A stretch of DNA of 64,000 bases from Rothia similimucilaginosa (GCF_029850875.1 NZ_JAOVAM010000008.1:1-64000); one strand, 5' to 3'; positions 45,262 to 54,855 are shown, counted from the stretch's first letter. Notes: a model not told the origin generated them from the sequence alone. Made by a program: numbers and translations.

Positions 45262-47496
45262 ATGAACACTCCCCACCATTCCGGCGATCACCATGGTGAT
45301 CACCCCGCTCCAGAAACAGACCACACCCACCACCCGGATCATGCCAGCCACGAACACCATGCAGATGCCGACACTCACGGCCAGGCGATGTCCCACGGTC
45401 ACCCGCACTCTGTCCTGGACGAAGACCACCAGGTTCATGGTCACGGCGAACACGCCGGGCACAGTACCGCAATGTTTCGGGAACGCTTCTGGTGGTCACT
45501 GATTCTGTCCATTCCCGTCGTTATTTTCAGCCCCATGGTCGCCCACCTGCTCGGCTACCCCCTCCCGGAATTCCCCGGATCCACCTGGATTCCCCCGATA
45601 CTGGACACGATCATCTTCGTCTACGGCGGAACGCCTTTCCTCAAGGGCGGATGGAAGGAACTGAAATCCCGCCAACCCGGGATGATGCTCCTGATTGCCA
45701 TGGCCATCACCGTGGCGTTTGTCGCCTCCTGGGTCACCACTCTGGGGCTGGGCGGTTTTGACCTGGACTTCTGGTGGGAGTTGGCCCTGCTGGTGACCAT
45801 CATGCTGCTGGGACACTGGCTGGAGATGCGCGCTCTCGGGGGTGCGTCCTCCGCGCTTGACGCGCTGGCTGCCCTATTGCCGGATGAGGCCGAGAAAGTC
45901 ATCGATGGGACCACCCGCACCGTGGACATCTCCGAGCTGGTCGTCGGCGACGTCGTACTGGTGAGGGCCGGTGCCCGGGTGCCGGCCGACGGAACCATCA
46001 TCGACGGAGCCGCCGAATTCGATGAGGGGATGATCACCGGCGAATCCCGTCCCGTCTTCCGCGACACCGGTGACAAGGTGGTCGCCGGTACCGTGGCCAC
46101 CGACAACACCGTCCGCGTCCGGGTGGAGGCTACCGGCGGGGACACCGCCTTGGCCGGAATCCAACGCATGGTTGCCGACGCACAGGAGTCCTCCTCCCGG
46201 GCCCAAGCCCTGGCGGATCGGGCGGCGGCGTTGTTGTTCTGGTTCGCGCTGATCTCTGCTCTGATCACCGCGGTGGTGTGGACCACCATCGGCAGCCCGG
46301 ACGATGCCGTGGTGCGCACGGTCACGGTGCTGGTCATCGCCTGCCCGCACGCCTTGGGCCTGGCGATTCCGCTGGTCATTGCGATCTCCACCGAGCGGGC
46401 CGCGAAATCCGGGGTGCTCATCAAGGACCGGATGGCGCTCGAGCGGATGCGCACCATCGACGTGGTGCTCTTCGATAAAACCGGTACCCTGACCGAGGGC
46501 GCGCACGCGGTCACCGGTGTCGCGGCAACTGTCGGCGTCACTGAGGGCGAGCCGCTGGCCCTGGCCGCCGCCGCGGAGGCCGACAGCGAGCATCCCGTGG
46601 CCCGCGCCATCGTGGCGGCCGCGGCCGCCCATCCCGAGGCCTCTCGTCGGCAAATCCGTGCAACTGGTTTCAGCGCCGCCTCCGGCAGGGGGGTCCGGGC
46701 CACTGTCGATGGCGCTGAGATCCTCGTGGGCGGGCCGAACATGCTGCGCGAGTTCAACCTCACCACCCCGGCCGAGCTCACCGACACCACCAGCGCCTGG
46801 ACCGGGCGTGGGGCCGGTGTACTCCATGTTGTCCGCGACGGTCAGATTATCGGTGCGGTGGCCGTCGAGGACAAGATCCGCCCCGAATCCCGCGCCGCTG
46901 TGAAAGCCCTGCAGGACCGCGGGGTGAAGGTCGCGATGATTACCGGTGACGCGCAGCAGGTGGCCCATGCGGTTGGCCAGGACCTGGGGATTGATGAGGT
47001 CTTCGCCGAGGTTCTGCCCCAGGACAAGGAGACCAAGGTCACCCAGTTACAGGAGCGTGGCCTGAGCGTGGCCATGGTCGGCGACGGTGTCAACGACGCC
47101 CCGGCCCTGGCCCGCGCCGAGGTCGGCATCGCCATCGGGGCCGGCACGGATGTGGCAATGGAATCCGCCGGAGTGGTCCTGGCCAGTGACGATCCCCGGG
47201 CAATATTGTCGATGATTGAGCTCTCGCAGGCCAGCTACCGTAAGATGATCCAGAACCTCATCTGGGCGTCCGGTTACAACATCTTGTCCGTGCCCCTGGC
47301 CGCCGGCGTGCTCGCCTCTAGCGGCATTCTGCTTCCCCCGGCTGCTGCTGCGGTGTTGATGTCGCTGTCGACGATTGTGGTGGCGCTTAACGCTCAGTTG
47401 CTGCGCCGGATTGATCTGGACCCGGCCCACCTGGCTCCCACCAGTCCGAAGGAAGAACACACCACGCCTACTCCGGCATCCACCGCCGTCCACTGA
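45262..47496 (+). CDS. copB: Copper-exporting P1B-type ATPase, CopB-like with CPH motif
   Basis: A 744-residue heavy-metal ATPase. Instead of HMA domains the N-terminus is a His-rich tail (about 1-75, e.g. HHSGDHHGDHPAP and HGHPHS). Eight membrane helices are expected. The transmembrane metal site is CPH (VIACPHALGLAIP, Cys about 361), which marks the CopB/P1B-3 class rather than CPC CopA. The phosphorylation site is DKTGTLTEG (Asp about 405), the actuator has ITGESRPV, and the hinge is GDGVNDAPALARA; SEHPVARAI is the His-Pro of the nucleotide-binding domain. ATG 45262 has AAAGGA 5 nt upstream; TTG 45244 is in frame but unsupported. It is the last full gene of the copper island. Confidence 0.93.
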   Translation: MNTPHHSGDHHGDHPAPETDHTHHPDHASHEHHADADTHGQAMSHGHPHSVLDEDHQVHGHGEHAGHSTAMFRERFWWSLILSIPVVIFSPMVAHLLGYPLPEFPGSTWIPPILDTIIFVYGGTPFLKGGWKELKSRQPGMMLLIAMAITVAFVASWVTTLGLGGFDLDFWWELALLVTIMLLGHWLEMRALGGASSALDALAALLPDEAEKVIDGTTRTVDISELVVGDVVLVRAGARVPADGTIIDGAAEFDEGMITGESRPVFRDTGDKVVAGTVATDNTVRVRVEATGGDTALAGIQRMVADAQESSSRAQALADRAAALLFWFALISALITAVVWTTIGSPDDAVVRTVTVLVIACPHALGLAIPLVIAISTERAAKSGVLIKDRMALERMRTIDVVLFDKTGTLTEGAHAVTGVAATVGVTEGEPLALAAAAEADSEHPVARAIVAAAAAHPEASRRQIRATGFSAASGRGVRATVDGAEILVGGPNMLREFNLTTPAELTDTTSAWTGRGAGVLHVVRDGQIIGAVAVEDKIRPESRAAVKALQDRGVKVAMITGDAQQVAHAVGQDLGIDEVFAEVLPQDKETKVTQLQERGLSVAMVGDGVNDAPALARAEVGIAIGAGTDVAMESAGVVLASDDPRAILSMIELSQASYRKMIQNLIWASGYNILSVPLAAGVLASSGILLPPAAAAVLMSLSTIVVALNAQLLRRIDLDPAHLAPTSPKEEHTTPTPASTAVH

Positions 47497-47516
47497 TTCA
47501 CCACTTCTCTCCACTG

Positions 47517-47574
47517 CCCCATATGACCCTGAAAGGCTCCACCATGAAGCGCACCCTTTCAGGGTCATATGGGG
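47517..47574 (+). terminator. 20-bp perfect inverted repeat after copB
   Basis: CCCCATATGACCCTGAAAGG (47517-47536) pairs perfectly with CCTTTCAGGGTCATATGGGG (47555-47574) around an 18-nt loop. There is no U-run. It lies 27 bp before the junction with duplicated host DNA, so it could also mark an element end. Confidence 0.55.
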
Positions 47575-47577
47575 ACC

Positions 47578-47733
47578 ATGGACGAGATGGGTGGAATGAA
47601 TCACGGCGTGAGCGCCATGGAGATTCGCCATGTGGGCGAGTTCCTGGAGGTGAAGGTGCAGGGTCAGGAGCCGCGTATTCGTGCGCAGAAGGTTGCGGAG
47701 GCGACCGGCACCGTGGAAGGCTCTGAATCCTAA
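47578..47733 (+). pseudogene. Duplicated 3' fragment of the esterase gene (direct repeat copy B)
   Basis: From 47601 the sequence matches the esterase gene from codon 208 to its stop, about 96% identical (MEIRHVGEFLEVKVQGQ is unchanged; the tail TGAAEGSDA becomes TGTVEGSES). In-frame ATG codons upstream (MDEMGGMNH...) create a 51-codon chimeric frame with no catalytic core. It is the far boundary of the copper island. Confidence 0.85.
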
Positions 47734-48103
47734 ATCGACTAAACGTATAGCCCTCGGGTCATCATGACTCGGGGGCTTACGTGTAGTTCCGTTTGGAAAG
47801 GCGGTTATCGTCCTCGTTCCTACAGGGGCTGGGTGGGTGGACGCTATACCCTTCCTCCGCTCCTGCAGGGGCACCCGCCGCACCCGGACGCTCCGCTCTT
47901 CCTTGCTCCGCGGCGGAGAGCGCCCGGGTGGGCACCCTGATGTCGCTTCCGGAGGGTATAGCTACCCTCGGCTCTGGTGAGGTGCGCGCGGAGGGGCGGT
48001 GTCGTCCGTAGTGACATCAGGGTGCCCGAAGCGAAGCGAGGGCGGGTTCCCTGTAGGAACGAGGACGAGCACCGTCCCTCAAGCGTTCACGTCAAGGGGA
48101 GTG
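47734..48103. other. Repeat-rich right flank of the copper island
   Basis: It contains a diverged copy of the esterase terminator (about 47750-47780) and GGAAAGGCGGTTATCGTCCT shared with the left flank. It also holds nested inverted repeats (GGGCACCCTGATGTC near 47930 against GACATCAGGGTGCCC near 48013). No gene seen. Confidence 0.6.
48011..48068 (-). repeat. 58-bp intergenic element, inverted copy
   Basis: The reverse complement of 42083-42140 with one mismatch. The two copies bracket the copper island in opposite orientation. Confidence 0.85.
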
Positions 48104-48319
48104 TTAGTCTTCGTGCGCAACCTTCACGGTCACTCTGTTGAAGGTCACCGTATCGCCGGGGTGCAGCTGCTTGCCGCGTGCTTCCTCAATGTCGCCGTTG
48201 ACCTTTACCAGGCCGTGCTGAATGACCTCGCGTGCCTGCGCGCCGTCCTCGACAAGGTTAGCTAGCTTCAAAAACTGGCCCAGACGAATCATATCGTCGC
48301 GAATAAAAATTTCTTCCAT
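48104..48319 (-). CDS. S4-domain RNA-binding protein (YbcJ/RqcP-like)
   Basis: A 71-residue protein consisting of one S4 domain: IRLGQFLKLANLVEDGAQAREVIQHGLVKVNG is the RNA-binding helix-turn, followed by GDTVTFNRVTVKV. This resembles the short YbcJ/YaaA-type proteins (COG2501). Some relatives (RqcP) act in ribosome-associated quality control; others are uncharacterised. I place the start at ATG 48319 (MEEIFIRDD); the frame continues to 48394 with a sequence that does not look like a domain. It is divergent from glyS. Confidence 0.85.
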   Translation of the reverse strand: MEEIFIRDDMIRLGQFLKLANLVEDGAQAREVIQHGLVKVNGDIEEARGKQLHPGDTVTFNRVTVKVAHED

Positions 48320-48553
48320 GCTCTCTAGTTTATCCCGCCGGGTGCATCCTGGCGTCCGGCAAAAAAAGGGGGAGTGGTGGGCCGGGGCAGGCATACCCAG
48401 GGGTGGGGCGGTGATGGTACCCTAGTGTCTTGCATCAAAAAGTGTGCATATTGCGCCGATGAGCGCGAATACGGGCGCCCCGTTCTGGGCGGTGTCCCTT
48501 ATGAACCCGAACTCACGCACGTCACAGCCGGTGGCGGGGCAGAAGGAGTAACT

Positions 48554-49933
48554 ATGGCTGAAAAGTCCACCCTCGATAACGTTATTGCGCTCGCGAAGCG
48601 CCGCGGCTTTGTTTTTCAGGCCGGTGAAATTTACGGCGGTTCCCGCTCCGCATGGGACTATGGCCCCCTCGGTGCAGAGCTGAAGGAAAACATCCGTCAG
48701 CAGTGGTGGCAGCGTTTCGTCCGCTCTCGTGCGGATATGGTTGGCCTGGATTCTTCCGTTATTCTGCCTCGTGCGGTGTGGGAGGCGTCCGGTCACGTGG
48801 CGACCTTCACCGACCCGCTGGTTGAGTGCCTGTCGTGCCACAAGCGTCTGCGTCAGGATCACCTGTTGGAGAACTTTGAGGCGAAGAAGGGCCGTGCGGC
48901 TGAGGGCATGGAAGAGATTGCTTGCCCGAACTGTGGTACTCGTGGTGAGTGGACTGAGCCGCAGAACTTCTCCGGTCTGATGAAGACTTACCTGGGCCCG
49001 GTTGATAATGAGGAGGGTCTGCACTTCCTGCGCCCGGAGACCGCTCAGGGTATTTTCGTGAACTTCAACAATGTGGTCACTGCTTCTCGTAAGCGCCCGC
49101 CGTTCGGTATTGGCCAGATTGGTAAGTCGTTCCGTAACGAGATTACTCCCGGTAACTTTATTTTCCGTACTCGTGAGTTCGAGCAGATGGAAATCGAGTA
49201 CTTCGTGCACCCGGATGACGCTGATAAGTACTTCAACGAGTGGGTTGAGGATTGCTGGAACTGGTTCATTGACCTGGGTATTAACCCGGATAACATGCGC
49301 CGCTTCGACGTTCCTCAGGAGGAACGTGCACACTACTCGGCTGGCACTATTGACGTTGAGTACCGCTTCGGCTTCCAGGGGTCTGAGTGGGGCGAGCTGA
49401 TGGGTGTTGCGAACCGCACCGACTACGACCTGGGTGTGCACAACGAGCACTCCAATGCGAAGCTTGAATACTTCGACCAGGCTACCGGTGAGCGTTACGT
49501 GCCGTACGTGATTGAGCCGTCCTTCGGTCTGACCCGCTCCATGATGGCGTTCCTTGTTGACGCATACGTCGAGGATGAGGCACCCAACACTAAGGGCGGC
49601 GTGGATAAGCGCGTCGTGCTGAAGCTCGACCCGCGCCTGGCGCCGGTCAAAGCTGCTGTCCTGCCGCTGTCGAAGAAGGCTGAACTGTCTGAGCCGGCAA
49701 CCAAGCTGGCGAATGAGCTGCGTGGCCTGTGGAACGTGGACTACGACGAAGCGGGCGCTATTGGCCGCCGTTACCGCCGCCAGGATGAGATCGGTACCCC
49801 GTTCTGCATCACCGTGGACTTTGACACTCTCGAGGATCAGGCTGTGACTATCCGCGAGCGCGACACCATGAACCAGGAGCGTGTGGCTCTGGATCAGGTG
49901 AAGTCTTACCTGGCTGCGCGCCTGGCAGGCTAA
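48554..49933 (+). CDS. glyS: Glycyl-tRNA synthetase (dimeric, class II)
   Basis: A 459-residue alpha2-type class II synthetase (eukaryote/actinobacteria form). The N-terminal motif [25 protein letters not shown] (abridged: GEIYGG...WDYGPLG) recognises glycine and tRNA. Motif 2 is [26 protein letters not shown] (abridged: [17 protein letters not shown]), followed by [20 protein letters not shown] (abridged: EPSFGLTRS), which is motif 3. A zinc-binding-like pair [16 protein letters not shown] is inserted in between. The C-terminal anticodon-binding domain starts about 360. AGAAGGAG lies 5 nt before the ATG. The ~130-bp leader shows no T-box. Confidence 0.96.
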   Translation: MAEKSTLDNVIALAKRRGFVFQAGEIYGGSRSAWDYGPLGAELKENIRQQWWQRFVRSRADMVGLDSSVILPRAVWEASGHVATFTDPLVECLSCHKRLRQDHLLENFEAKKGRAAEGMEEIACPNCGTRGEWTEPQNFSGLMKTYLGPVDNEEGLHFLRPETAQGIFVNFNNVVTASRKRPPFGIGQIGKSFRNEITPGNFIFRTREFEQMEIEYFVHPDDADKYFNEWVEDCWNWFIDLGINPDNMRRFDVPQEERAHYSAGTIDVEYRFGFQGSEWGELMGVANRTDYDLGVHNEHSNAKLEYFDQATGERYVPYVIEPSFGLTRSMMAFLVDAYVEDEAPNTKGGVDKRVVLKLDPRLAPVKAAVLPLSKKAELSEPATKLANELRGLWNVDYDEAGAIGRRYRRQDEIGTPFCITVDFDTLEDQAVTIRERDTMNQERVALDQVKSYLAARLAG

Positions 49934-49952
49934 AAATAATTCATAACATGGT

Positions 49953-49991
49953 CGGCGGGTAGCTTCTTGGAGTGAAAGAGGCTACCCGCCG
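49953..49991 (+). terminator. Terminator of glyS
   Basis: CGGCGGGTAGC (49953-49963) pairs perfectly with GCTACCCGCCG (49981-49991), 20 bp past glyS. Confidence 0.75.
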
Positions 49992-50061
49992 TCGTGTATT
50001 TGGGCTACCCTGGTTAGACTGATTGGCACGATTGATGCGAGCGAAGGAAAGGTGCACGAAC

Positions 50062-51039
50062 ATGGCTAAACGCCTCAGCGAAAAATTTGAGATTCGCCCT
50101 TGGCAGGAGGGTGATGACCTTGCCCTGCTTGAGATTTGGAACTCTGCCCGCAATGAGAATGAGGAGCGACAGCGTGGCCTTTTCGGCCCGGATACGGACG
50201 CGCCGTTTAGCCGCACCCTGGTGGTGACTGTTTCTGGCGTGCCGGTGGCTGCGGGTACTGTGGTGGCTTCGCTGCTGCATCCGACGCGTTTGTGGTCGTA
50301 TGTGGAGGTGGCTACTGATCACCGCCGTCAGGGTATCGGTTCGGCGCTGCTGGATGCGTTGCGTGAGGTTGCGGCGGAGCACGGCCAGACCACTACTCTG
50401 CGTGTGAAGCTTGCACCGTTTAGTGACGGTGAGGAGTTCGCTCAGGCTGCTGGTTTTAAGCTGGTTCAGCGTTCCCGCATGGTGCGTGTGGAGCCGGGTG
50501 CGATTCCTCCGGTGTCGTTGCGTGAGGATGCTGACGGTAACGAGACTCAGGCTATTGAGGATTTGGCGACCGGTTCGGTGGAGCTGACCGCCGCGCTGTG
50601 GGAGTTCTACCGTCGAGCCCACGAGTGGGATGTTCCCGCCGAGGTGGGGTTGGGCACGGTGAACCGTTATTTCCTTTCCGATGAGTCGCGTGCTTTTGGT
50701 GCGGTGGTGCTTCGCGATCATATTCGTGAGGCTGCCGCCGAGGGTAAGAAGGGCCCGATTGTTGCATTTGCGGTGAGCTACCACCCGTTCGAGACTGACC
50801 CGGAGGCGGCCCTGGTGGATGAGAACACCGCCACCGAACTGCTGCTGGGCTACGACTTCGATAATGAGGGTGCTGTGGAGGCGATTATGCAGGTGTTGTC
50901 CCTGTTGAGTGCTAAGTACCCGGTGCTGGTTGAGGTTGATGACTCTATGGAGGCGCTGGTTCAGGTAACCGACGTGCTGCTGCGTGCCGGTACTGCTTCG
51001 GTGGAGGGTGACCCGACCTATATTTACGTGACCGAGTAG
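50062..51039 (+). CDS. GNAT family N-acetyltransferase
   Basis: A 325-residue protein with a clear N-terminal GNAT domain (about 5-150): FEIRPWQEGDDLALLEIWN opens it and VATDHRRQGIGSALLDALREVA is the acetyl-CoA-binding motif A (R/Q-x-x-G-x-G/A). The second half (SVELTAALWEFYRRAHEWDVP onward) may be a decayed second GNAT domain, as in two-domain acetyltransferases of the MshD kind, but I cannot confirm it. The substrate is unknown. The start is ATG 50062 with GAAAGG upstream. It is a single gene between terminators. Confidence 0.75.
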   Translation: MAKRLSEKFEIRPWQEGDDLALLEIWNSARNENEERQRGLFGPDTDAPFSRTLVVTVSGVPVAAGTVVASLLHPTRLWSYVEVATDHRRQGIGSALLDALREVAAEHGQTTTLRVKLAPFSDGEEFAQAAGFKLVQRSRMVRVEPGAIPPVSLREDADGNETQAIEDLATGSVELTAALWEFYRRAHEWDVPAEVGLGTVNRYFLSDESRAFGAVVLRDHIREAAAEGKKGPIVAFAVSYHPFETDPEAALVDENTATELLLGYDFDNEGAVEAIMQVLSLLSAKYPVLVEVDDSMEALVQVTDVLLRAGTASVEGDPTYIYVTE

Positions 51040-51077
51040 GTTTTCGGTACCGGGCCTGCTGGCTGATTCTTGCTGAG

Positions 51078-51110
51078 AGGGGCGGGGGAGTGGAGTGCTT
51101 CCCCGCCCCT
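51078..51110 (+). terminator. Terminator of the GNAT gene
   Basis: AGGGGCGGGG pairs with CCCCGCCCCT across a short loop (51078-51087 and 51101-51110), 39 bp past the stop. Confidence 0.65.
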
Positions 51111-51246
51111 TGTGCGTACCTGCGCCTCCTGGCGGTTGCTGTGCCTGCGCCATGCCGCTGTGCTGTGTTGTGCTGTTGTGTCGCGCCGCTGTACCCCCTC
51201 AGCTGAGTCCGGTTCTCAATTTGCCCCCGTGTGCCACAATATAGGG

Positions 51247-52413
51247 GTGAATTCTGAAGCACCCCGTCTTACCCTTCCGCCCCTGAAGCTGGGCAATCTG
51301 ACCGTTGATACTCCCGTGGTTCTCGCCCCGATGGCCGGCGTGACCAATAAGGCTTTCCGCCGCCTCTGCAGTGAATATGGCGGCGGCCTGTACGTGACCG
51401 AAATGGTGACCGCGCGCGCCCTGGTGGAGCGTAAACCCGAGTCCATGCGCATTATTGAGCATGACTCGGACGAGAAGATTCGCTCCATCCAGATTTACGG
51501 TGTGGACGCGGTCAACGTCGGTAAGGCTGTGCGTATGGTCGTTGAAGAGGACCGTGCCGACCACATTGATTTGAACTTTGGCTGCCCGGCTCCTAAGGTG
51601 ACTCGCCGCGGTGGCGGTGCCGCTCTGCCCTGGAAGACTGACCTGTTCACTGCGATCGTACAGACCGCGGTGAAGGAGGCGTCCCGCAACGATATTCCGC
51701 TGACCATTAAGATGCGTAAGGGCATCGACGATGACCACATTACGTTCTTGGAGTCCGCCAAGATCGCGCGTGATGCCGGTGTTGCGGCGATTGCTCTGCA
51801 CGGTCGTACTGCGGCTCAGCATTATTCGGGTAAGGCTGACTGGGATTCTATTGCGCAGCTGCGTGAGCTGATTCCGGATGTGCCGATTCTGGGTAATGGC
51901 GATATTTTCTCTGCCGAAGATGCGGTGCGCATGGTTGAGCAGACCGGCGTGGACGGCGTGGTGATTGGTCGCGGCTGCCAGGGTCGCCCGTGGCTGTTTG
52001 GTGACTTGCAGAATGCGTTTGAGGGTTCGTCGGAGCGTATCCGCCCGACCCTGACTGAGGTGTCGGACATGATTTACCGCCACGCAGAACTGCTGGTGGA
52101 GACTTTCGGCGATGAAACCCGCGGCTTGCGCGAGATTCGCAAGCACGTGGCGTGGTACTTCAAGGGTTACCCGGTCGGTGGTGAGCTGCGCGCGAAGATG
52201 GCTCAGGTGCCCGATCTGGTGACGTTCCGTGAGCTGATTGCTCAGCTGGACCACTCGATTGGTTACCCTGGCGTCGCCGTGGAGGGTTCGCGCGGTCGCG
52301 CCGGCAGCCCCAAGCAGCCGCACCTGCCCGATGGCTGGCTGGATTCGCGCATCCTGGGGGATGCTGAGCGTCTGGGCCTGGTCGAGGCTGAGCTGGATAT
52401 TTCCGGCGGCTAA
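51247..52413 (+). CDS. dusB: tRNA-dihydrouridine synthase
   Basis: A 388-residue flavoenzyme that reduces uridine to dihydrouridine in tRNA D-loops. Motifs are PVVLAPMAGVTNKAFRRLCSEYGGGLYVTEMV (abridged: APMAGVTNKAFR...TEMV), the active-site HIDLNFGCPAPKVTRRGGGAAL with catalytic Cys (GCPAPK), MRKGIDD, and ALHGRTAAQHYSGKADW. The FMN-phosphate site is ILGNGDIFSAEDAVRM with GVVIGRGCQGRPWLF. I start at GTG 51247 (VNSEAPRLTL); the longer frame from 51070 is not protein-like. CACAAT lies about 6 nt upstream, so the transcript may be leaderless. Confidence 0.94.
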   Translation: MNSEAPRLTLPPLKLGNLTVDTPVVLAPMAGVTNKAFRRLCSEYGGGLYVTEMVTARALVERKPESMRIIEHDSDEKIRSIQIYGVDAVNVGKAVRMVVEEDRADHIDLNFGCPAPKVTRRGGGAALPWKTDLFTAIVQTAVKEASRNDIPLTIKMRKGIDDDHITFLESAKIARDAGVAAIALHGRTAAQHYSGKADWDSIAQLRELIPDVPILGNGDIFSAEDAVRMVEQTGVDGVVIGRGCQGRPWLFGDLQNAFEGSSERIRPTLTEVSDMIYRHAELLVETFGDETRGLREIRKHVAWYFKGYPVGGELRAKMAQVPDLVTFRELIAQLDHSIGYPGVAVEGSRGRAGSPKQPHLPDGWLDSRILGDAERLGLVEAELDISGG

Positions 52414-52551
52414 ACACCTGTACTTGTGTGCCGCGGCGTGCTGTTTGCGCGTCGCGGCGCATCCTTTTTTGCGAGCCTGTTTGCGCGCTATCTCCCGCTC
52501 CTGCAACGCCTGTAGGCGCTACCTGTTGACCCTCACCGTAGAATTGAGTTT

Positions 52552-54639
52552 ATGGCTGGATTAATCCGCAAAGAAGATATTGACGAAGTCCGCGCTCGTA
52601 CCGATATCCGCGAAATCATTGAAGGCTATGTGAGCCTCAAAAGTGCCGGTATAGGCACCTTCAAGGGGCTGTGCCCGTTCCACGACGAGCGCACGCCCTC
52701 CTTCAATGTGCGCCCGCAGGTTGGCTCGTACCACTGCTTTGGCTGCGGTGAATCCGGTGATGTGTACTCCTTCGTCATGGCGATGGAACACACCAGCTTC
52801 GTGGAGACGGTGGAGCGCCTTGCCGCGCGCATCGGCTACACTCTGCATTATGAGGGCGGTAAGCCGGGCGACCGCTACGAGGCGGGCATGCGCCGCCGCT
52901 TGCTCGATGCGCACAAGATTGCCACTGAGTTCTTTGAACGCAACCTCTACTCACCGGATGCGCAGGAGGCACAACGCTTCCTCGGCGCCCGCGGTTTCGA
53001 CCCCGCCGCAACCCGCAAGTTCGGTGTCGGCTACGCCCCGCGCGGCTGGGACCACCTGCTCAAGCACCTTCGCTCCCGGGGCTTCACCGATGAGGAACTG
53101 AAGGCTACCGGCATGTTCTCGGAGGGTAACCGTGGCCTGTATGACCGCTTCCGTGGCCGCATCATCTGGCCGATTCGTACCATCGCCGGTGAAACCATCG
53201 GCTTCGGTGCTCGCCGCCTTTTTGACGATGACCAGGGTCCCAAATACCTGAACACTCCCGAGACGCAACTGTACAAGAAATCCCAGGTGCTCTACGGCAT
53301 TGACCTGGCAAAACGCGATATGACCAAGACTAAGCAGGTTGTCATTGTGGAAGGCTATACGGACGTCATGGCGGCACACCTCGCCGGAATCACCACCGCC
53401 GTTGCGACCTGCGGCACCGCGTTCGGTCCCGGGCACATCAAGATGGTGCGCCGTATGATTACCGACGACGGTTCCGGTGGCGAAATCATCTTCACCTTCG
53501 ATGGTGATGCCGCAGGACAGAAAGCCGCCATGGCCGCCTTCCAGGAGGATCAGCGCTTCGTCGCACAGACCTTTGTGGCGGTAGCCGAGAATGGTATGGA
53601 CCCCTGCGACCTGCGCCTACACAAGGGCGACGCCGCCGTGCGCTCTCTGATTGCTTCGCGCCGACCGCTCTTCGAGTTTGCGATTGATTCGACCCTCGTC
53701 AAGTACGATTTGGCGACCCTTGAAGGCCGCGTGCTGGCGATGCGCGCTATCGCCCCGATTATTGCCGGCATCAAGGACCGCGATCTGCGCCCCGCCTACA
53801 TGCGTAAGGTGTCTGGTCAGCTCGGTCTGGAACTCGACGAGATTCAGCGTGCCGTGGCGTACGCACAGAACCACCCGAAGCTTTCGCGCATCCAGCAAGC
53901 GGAGGCTACCGCCGCGCCGCGGTACGAGCGTCTGAATGAAGGTCCGCAGGGTGTGCCCGGCGCGCCAGGGTATGCAGGTATTCAGGGGGCAGTTCATGCG
54001 GACGCGCCCTACGACCCCGCCTACGATGCACCGCCCCCGGAAGACCACGTCGCACCCAGCGCCTACGCCGGGCAGAACGCTGCCGCGCACCCACCGAGCA
54101 GTATTCAACCCGCTGTACCCCAGCCGGAGGCGACCGCCCCCGCCGTCGAGGAATTCCTCACCCCCGACCCGCGCGACCCGGTTGCCCGCCTCGAAAAGGC
54201 GGCGCTCGAGATTGCCCTGCAGTACCCCGAGCTCATCAGCGTGGAACAGTGGCGTAATCTCGCCATCGTGCAGTTCCGCTACCGCACCCACCGCGAGGTA
54301 GCGGCCGGCATTATTCATGCGGCAACCGTCATGGCACCTACCCCTGGAATCGAATGGATTAACTGTGTGCGCTCCGGCGCCGTGGAAGGCGTACACCCCG
54401 CTATCGCGGAGCTTGCTGTCTCACCGCTACCGGTCAGTAGCGACGAGTACCTGCCCAACTTCGTTACCGGCGCACTCAACGCCCTATTCGAACAGCAGAT
54501 CGCCCGCCAAAAATCTGACCTGATGATGCGCCTGGAACAGCTCAGCGCCAACCCCGACGACGAAGAGTTTGAAGCGGTACAGCGTCAGCTCCTCGAACTG
54601 GAAATGCGCCGCCGCCAGCTCAGCACACAGCGCGGCTAA
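52552..54639 (+). CDS. dnaG: DNA primase
   Basis: A 695-residue primase that makes RNA primers for replication. The N-terminal CHC2 zinc domain is CPFHDERTPSF with YHCFGCGESGDVYSF. The RNA-polymerase core has FRGRIIWPIRTIAGETIGFGAR (abridged: FRGRIIWPI) and the Toprim motif VIVEGYTDVMAAHLAG, with EIIFTFDGDAAGQKAA as the acidic metal site. The C-terminal helicase-binding domain (about 545-695) follows a Pro/Ala-rich linker (about 465-535). The arrangement and length fit actinobacterial DnaG. It is 138 bp downstream of dusB on the same strand. Confidence 0.96.
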   Translation: MAGLIRKEDIDEVRARTDIREIIEGYVSLKSAGIGTFKGLCPFHDERTPSFNVRPQVGSYHCFGCGESGDVYSFVMAMEHTSFVETVERLAARIGYTLHYEGGKPGDRYEAGMRRRLLDAHKIATEFFERNLYSPDAQEAQRFLGARGFDPAATRKFGVGYAPRGWDHLLKHLRSRGFTDEELKATGMFSEGNRGLYDRFRGRIIWPIRTIAGETIGFGARRLFDDDQGPKYLNTPETQLYKKSQVLYGIDLAKRDMTKTKQVVIVEGYTDVMAAHLAGITTAVATCGTAFGPGHIKMVRRMITDDGSGGEIIFTFDGDAAGQKAAMAAFQEDQRFVAQTFVAVAENGMDPCDLRLHKGDAAVRSLIASRRPLFEFAIDSTLVKYDLATLEGRVLAMRAIAPIIAGIKDRDLRPAYMRKVSGQLGLELDEIQRAVAYAQNHPKLSRIQQAEATAAPRYERLNEGPQGVPGAPGYAGIQGAVHADAPYDPAYDAPPPEDHVAPSAYAGQNAAAHPPSSIQPAVPQPEATAPAVEEFLTPDPRDPVARLEKAALEIALQYPELISVEQWRNLAIVQFRYRTHREVAAGIIHAATVMAPTPGIEWINCVRSGAVEGVHPAIAELAVSPLPVSSDEYLPNFVTGALNALFEQQIARQKSDLMMRLEQLSANPDDEEFEAVQRQLLELEMRRRQLSTQRG

Positions 54640-54658
54640 GCACGGTTCCTTGTGAATA

Positions 54659-54703
54659 CCCCGGCTAGCTGTAGAACCTCTACGTTCCACAGGTAGCTGG
54701 GGG
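54659..54703 (+). terminator. Terminator-like hairpin after dnaG
   Basis: CCCCGGCTAGCTGT pairs with ACAGGTAGCTGGGG, with two imperfect positions, 19 bp past dnaG. Confidence 0.6.
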
Positions 54704-54855
54704 AGCACCGCCAATCAGCAGGAGCCGTACCGCCCAATCTCATCAGACAGCCCAAAGAGTGACGCACTTCACGGTATTTAAAGTTGCGGAGCCCAAACAG
54801 TCCCGGTATAGTTATTACTCGTTGCAAGGGAAGCCGGCAACGAAAAGCAAAATAA

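Noticed and set aside
41983-48103. Integrase or transposase gene in the copper island
   Set aside because: All frames in the repeat-rich flanks were read; none resembles a tyrosine or serine recombinase or a DDE transposase.
48400-48553. T-box leader upstream of glyS
   Set aside because: No T-box sequence (UGGNACC-type) or terminator/antiterminator pair is visible in the short leader.
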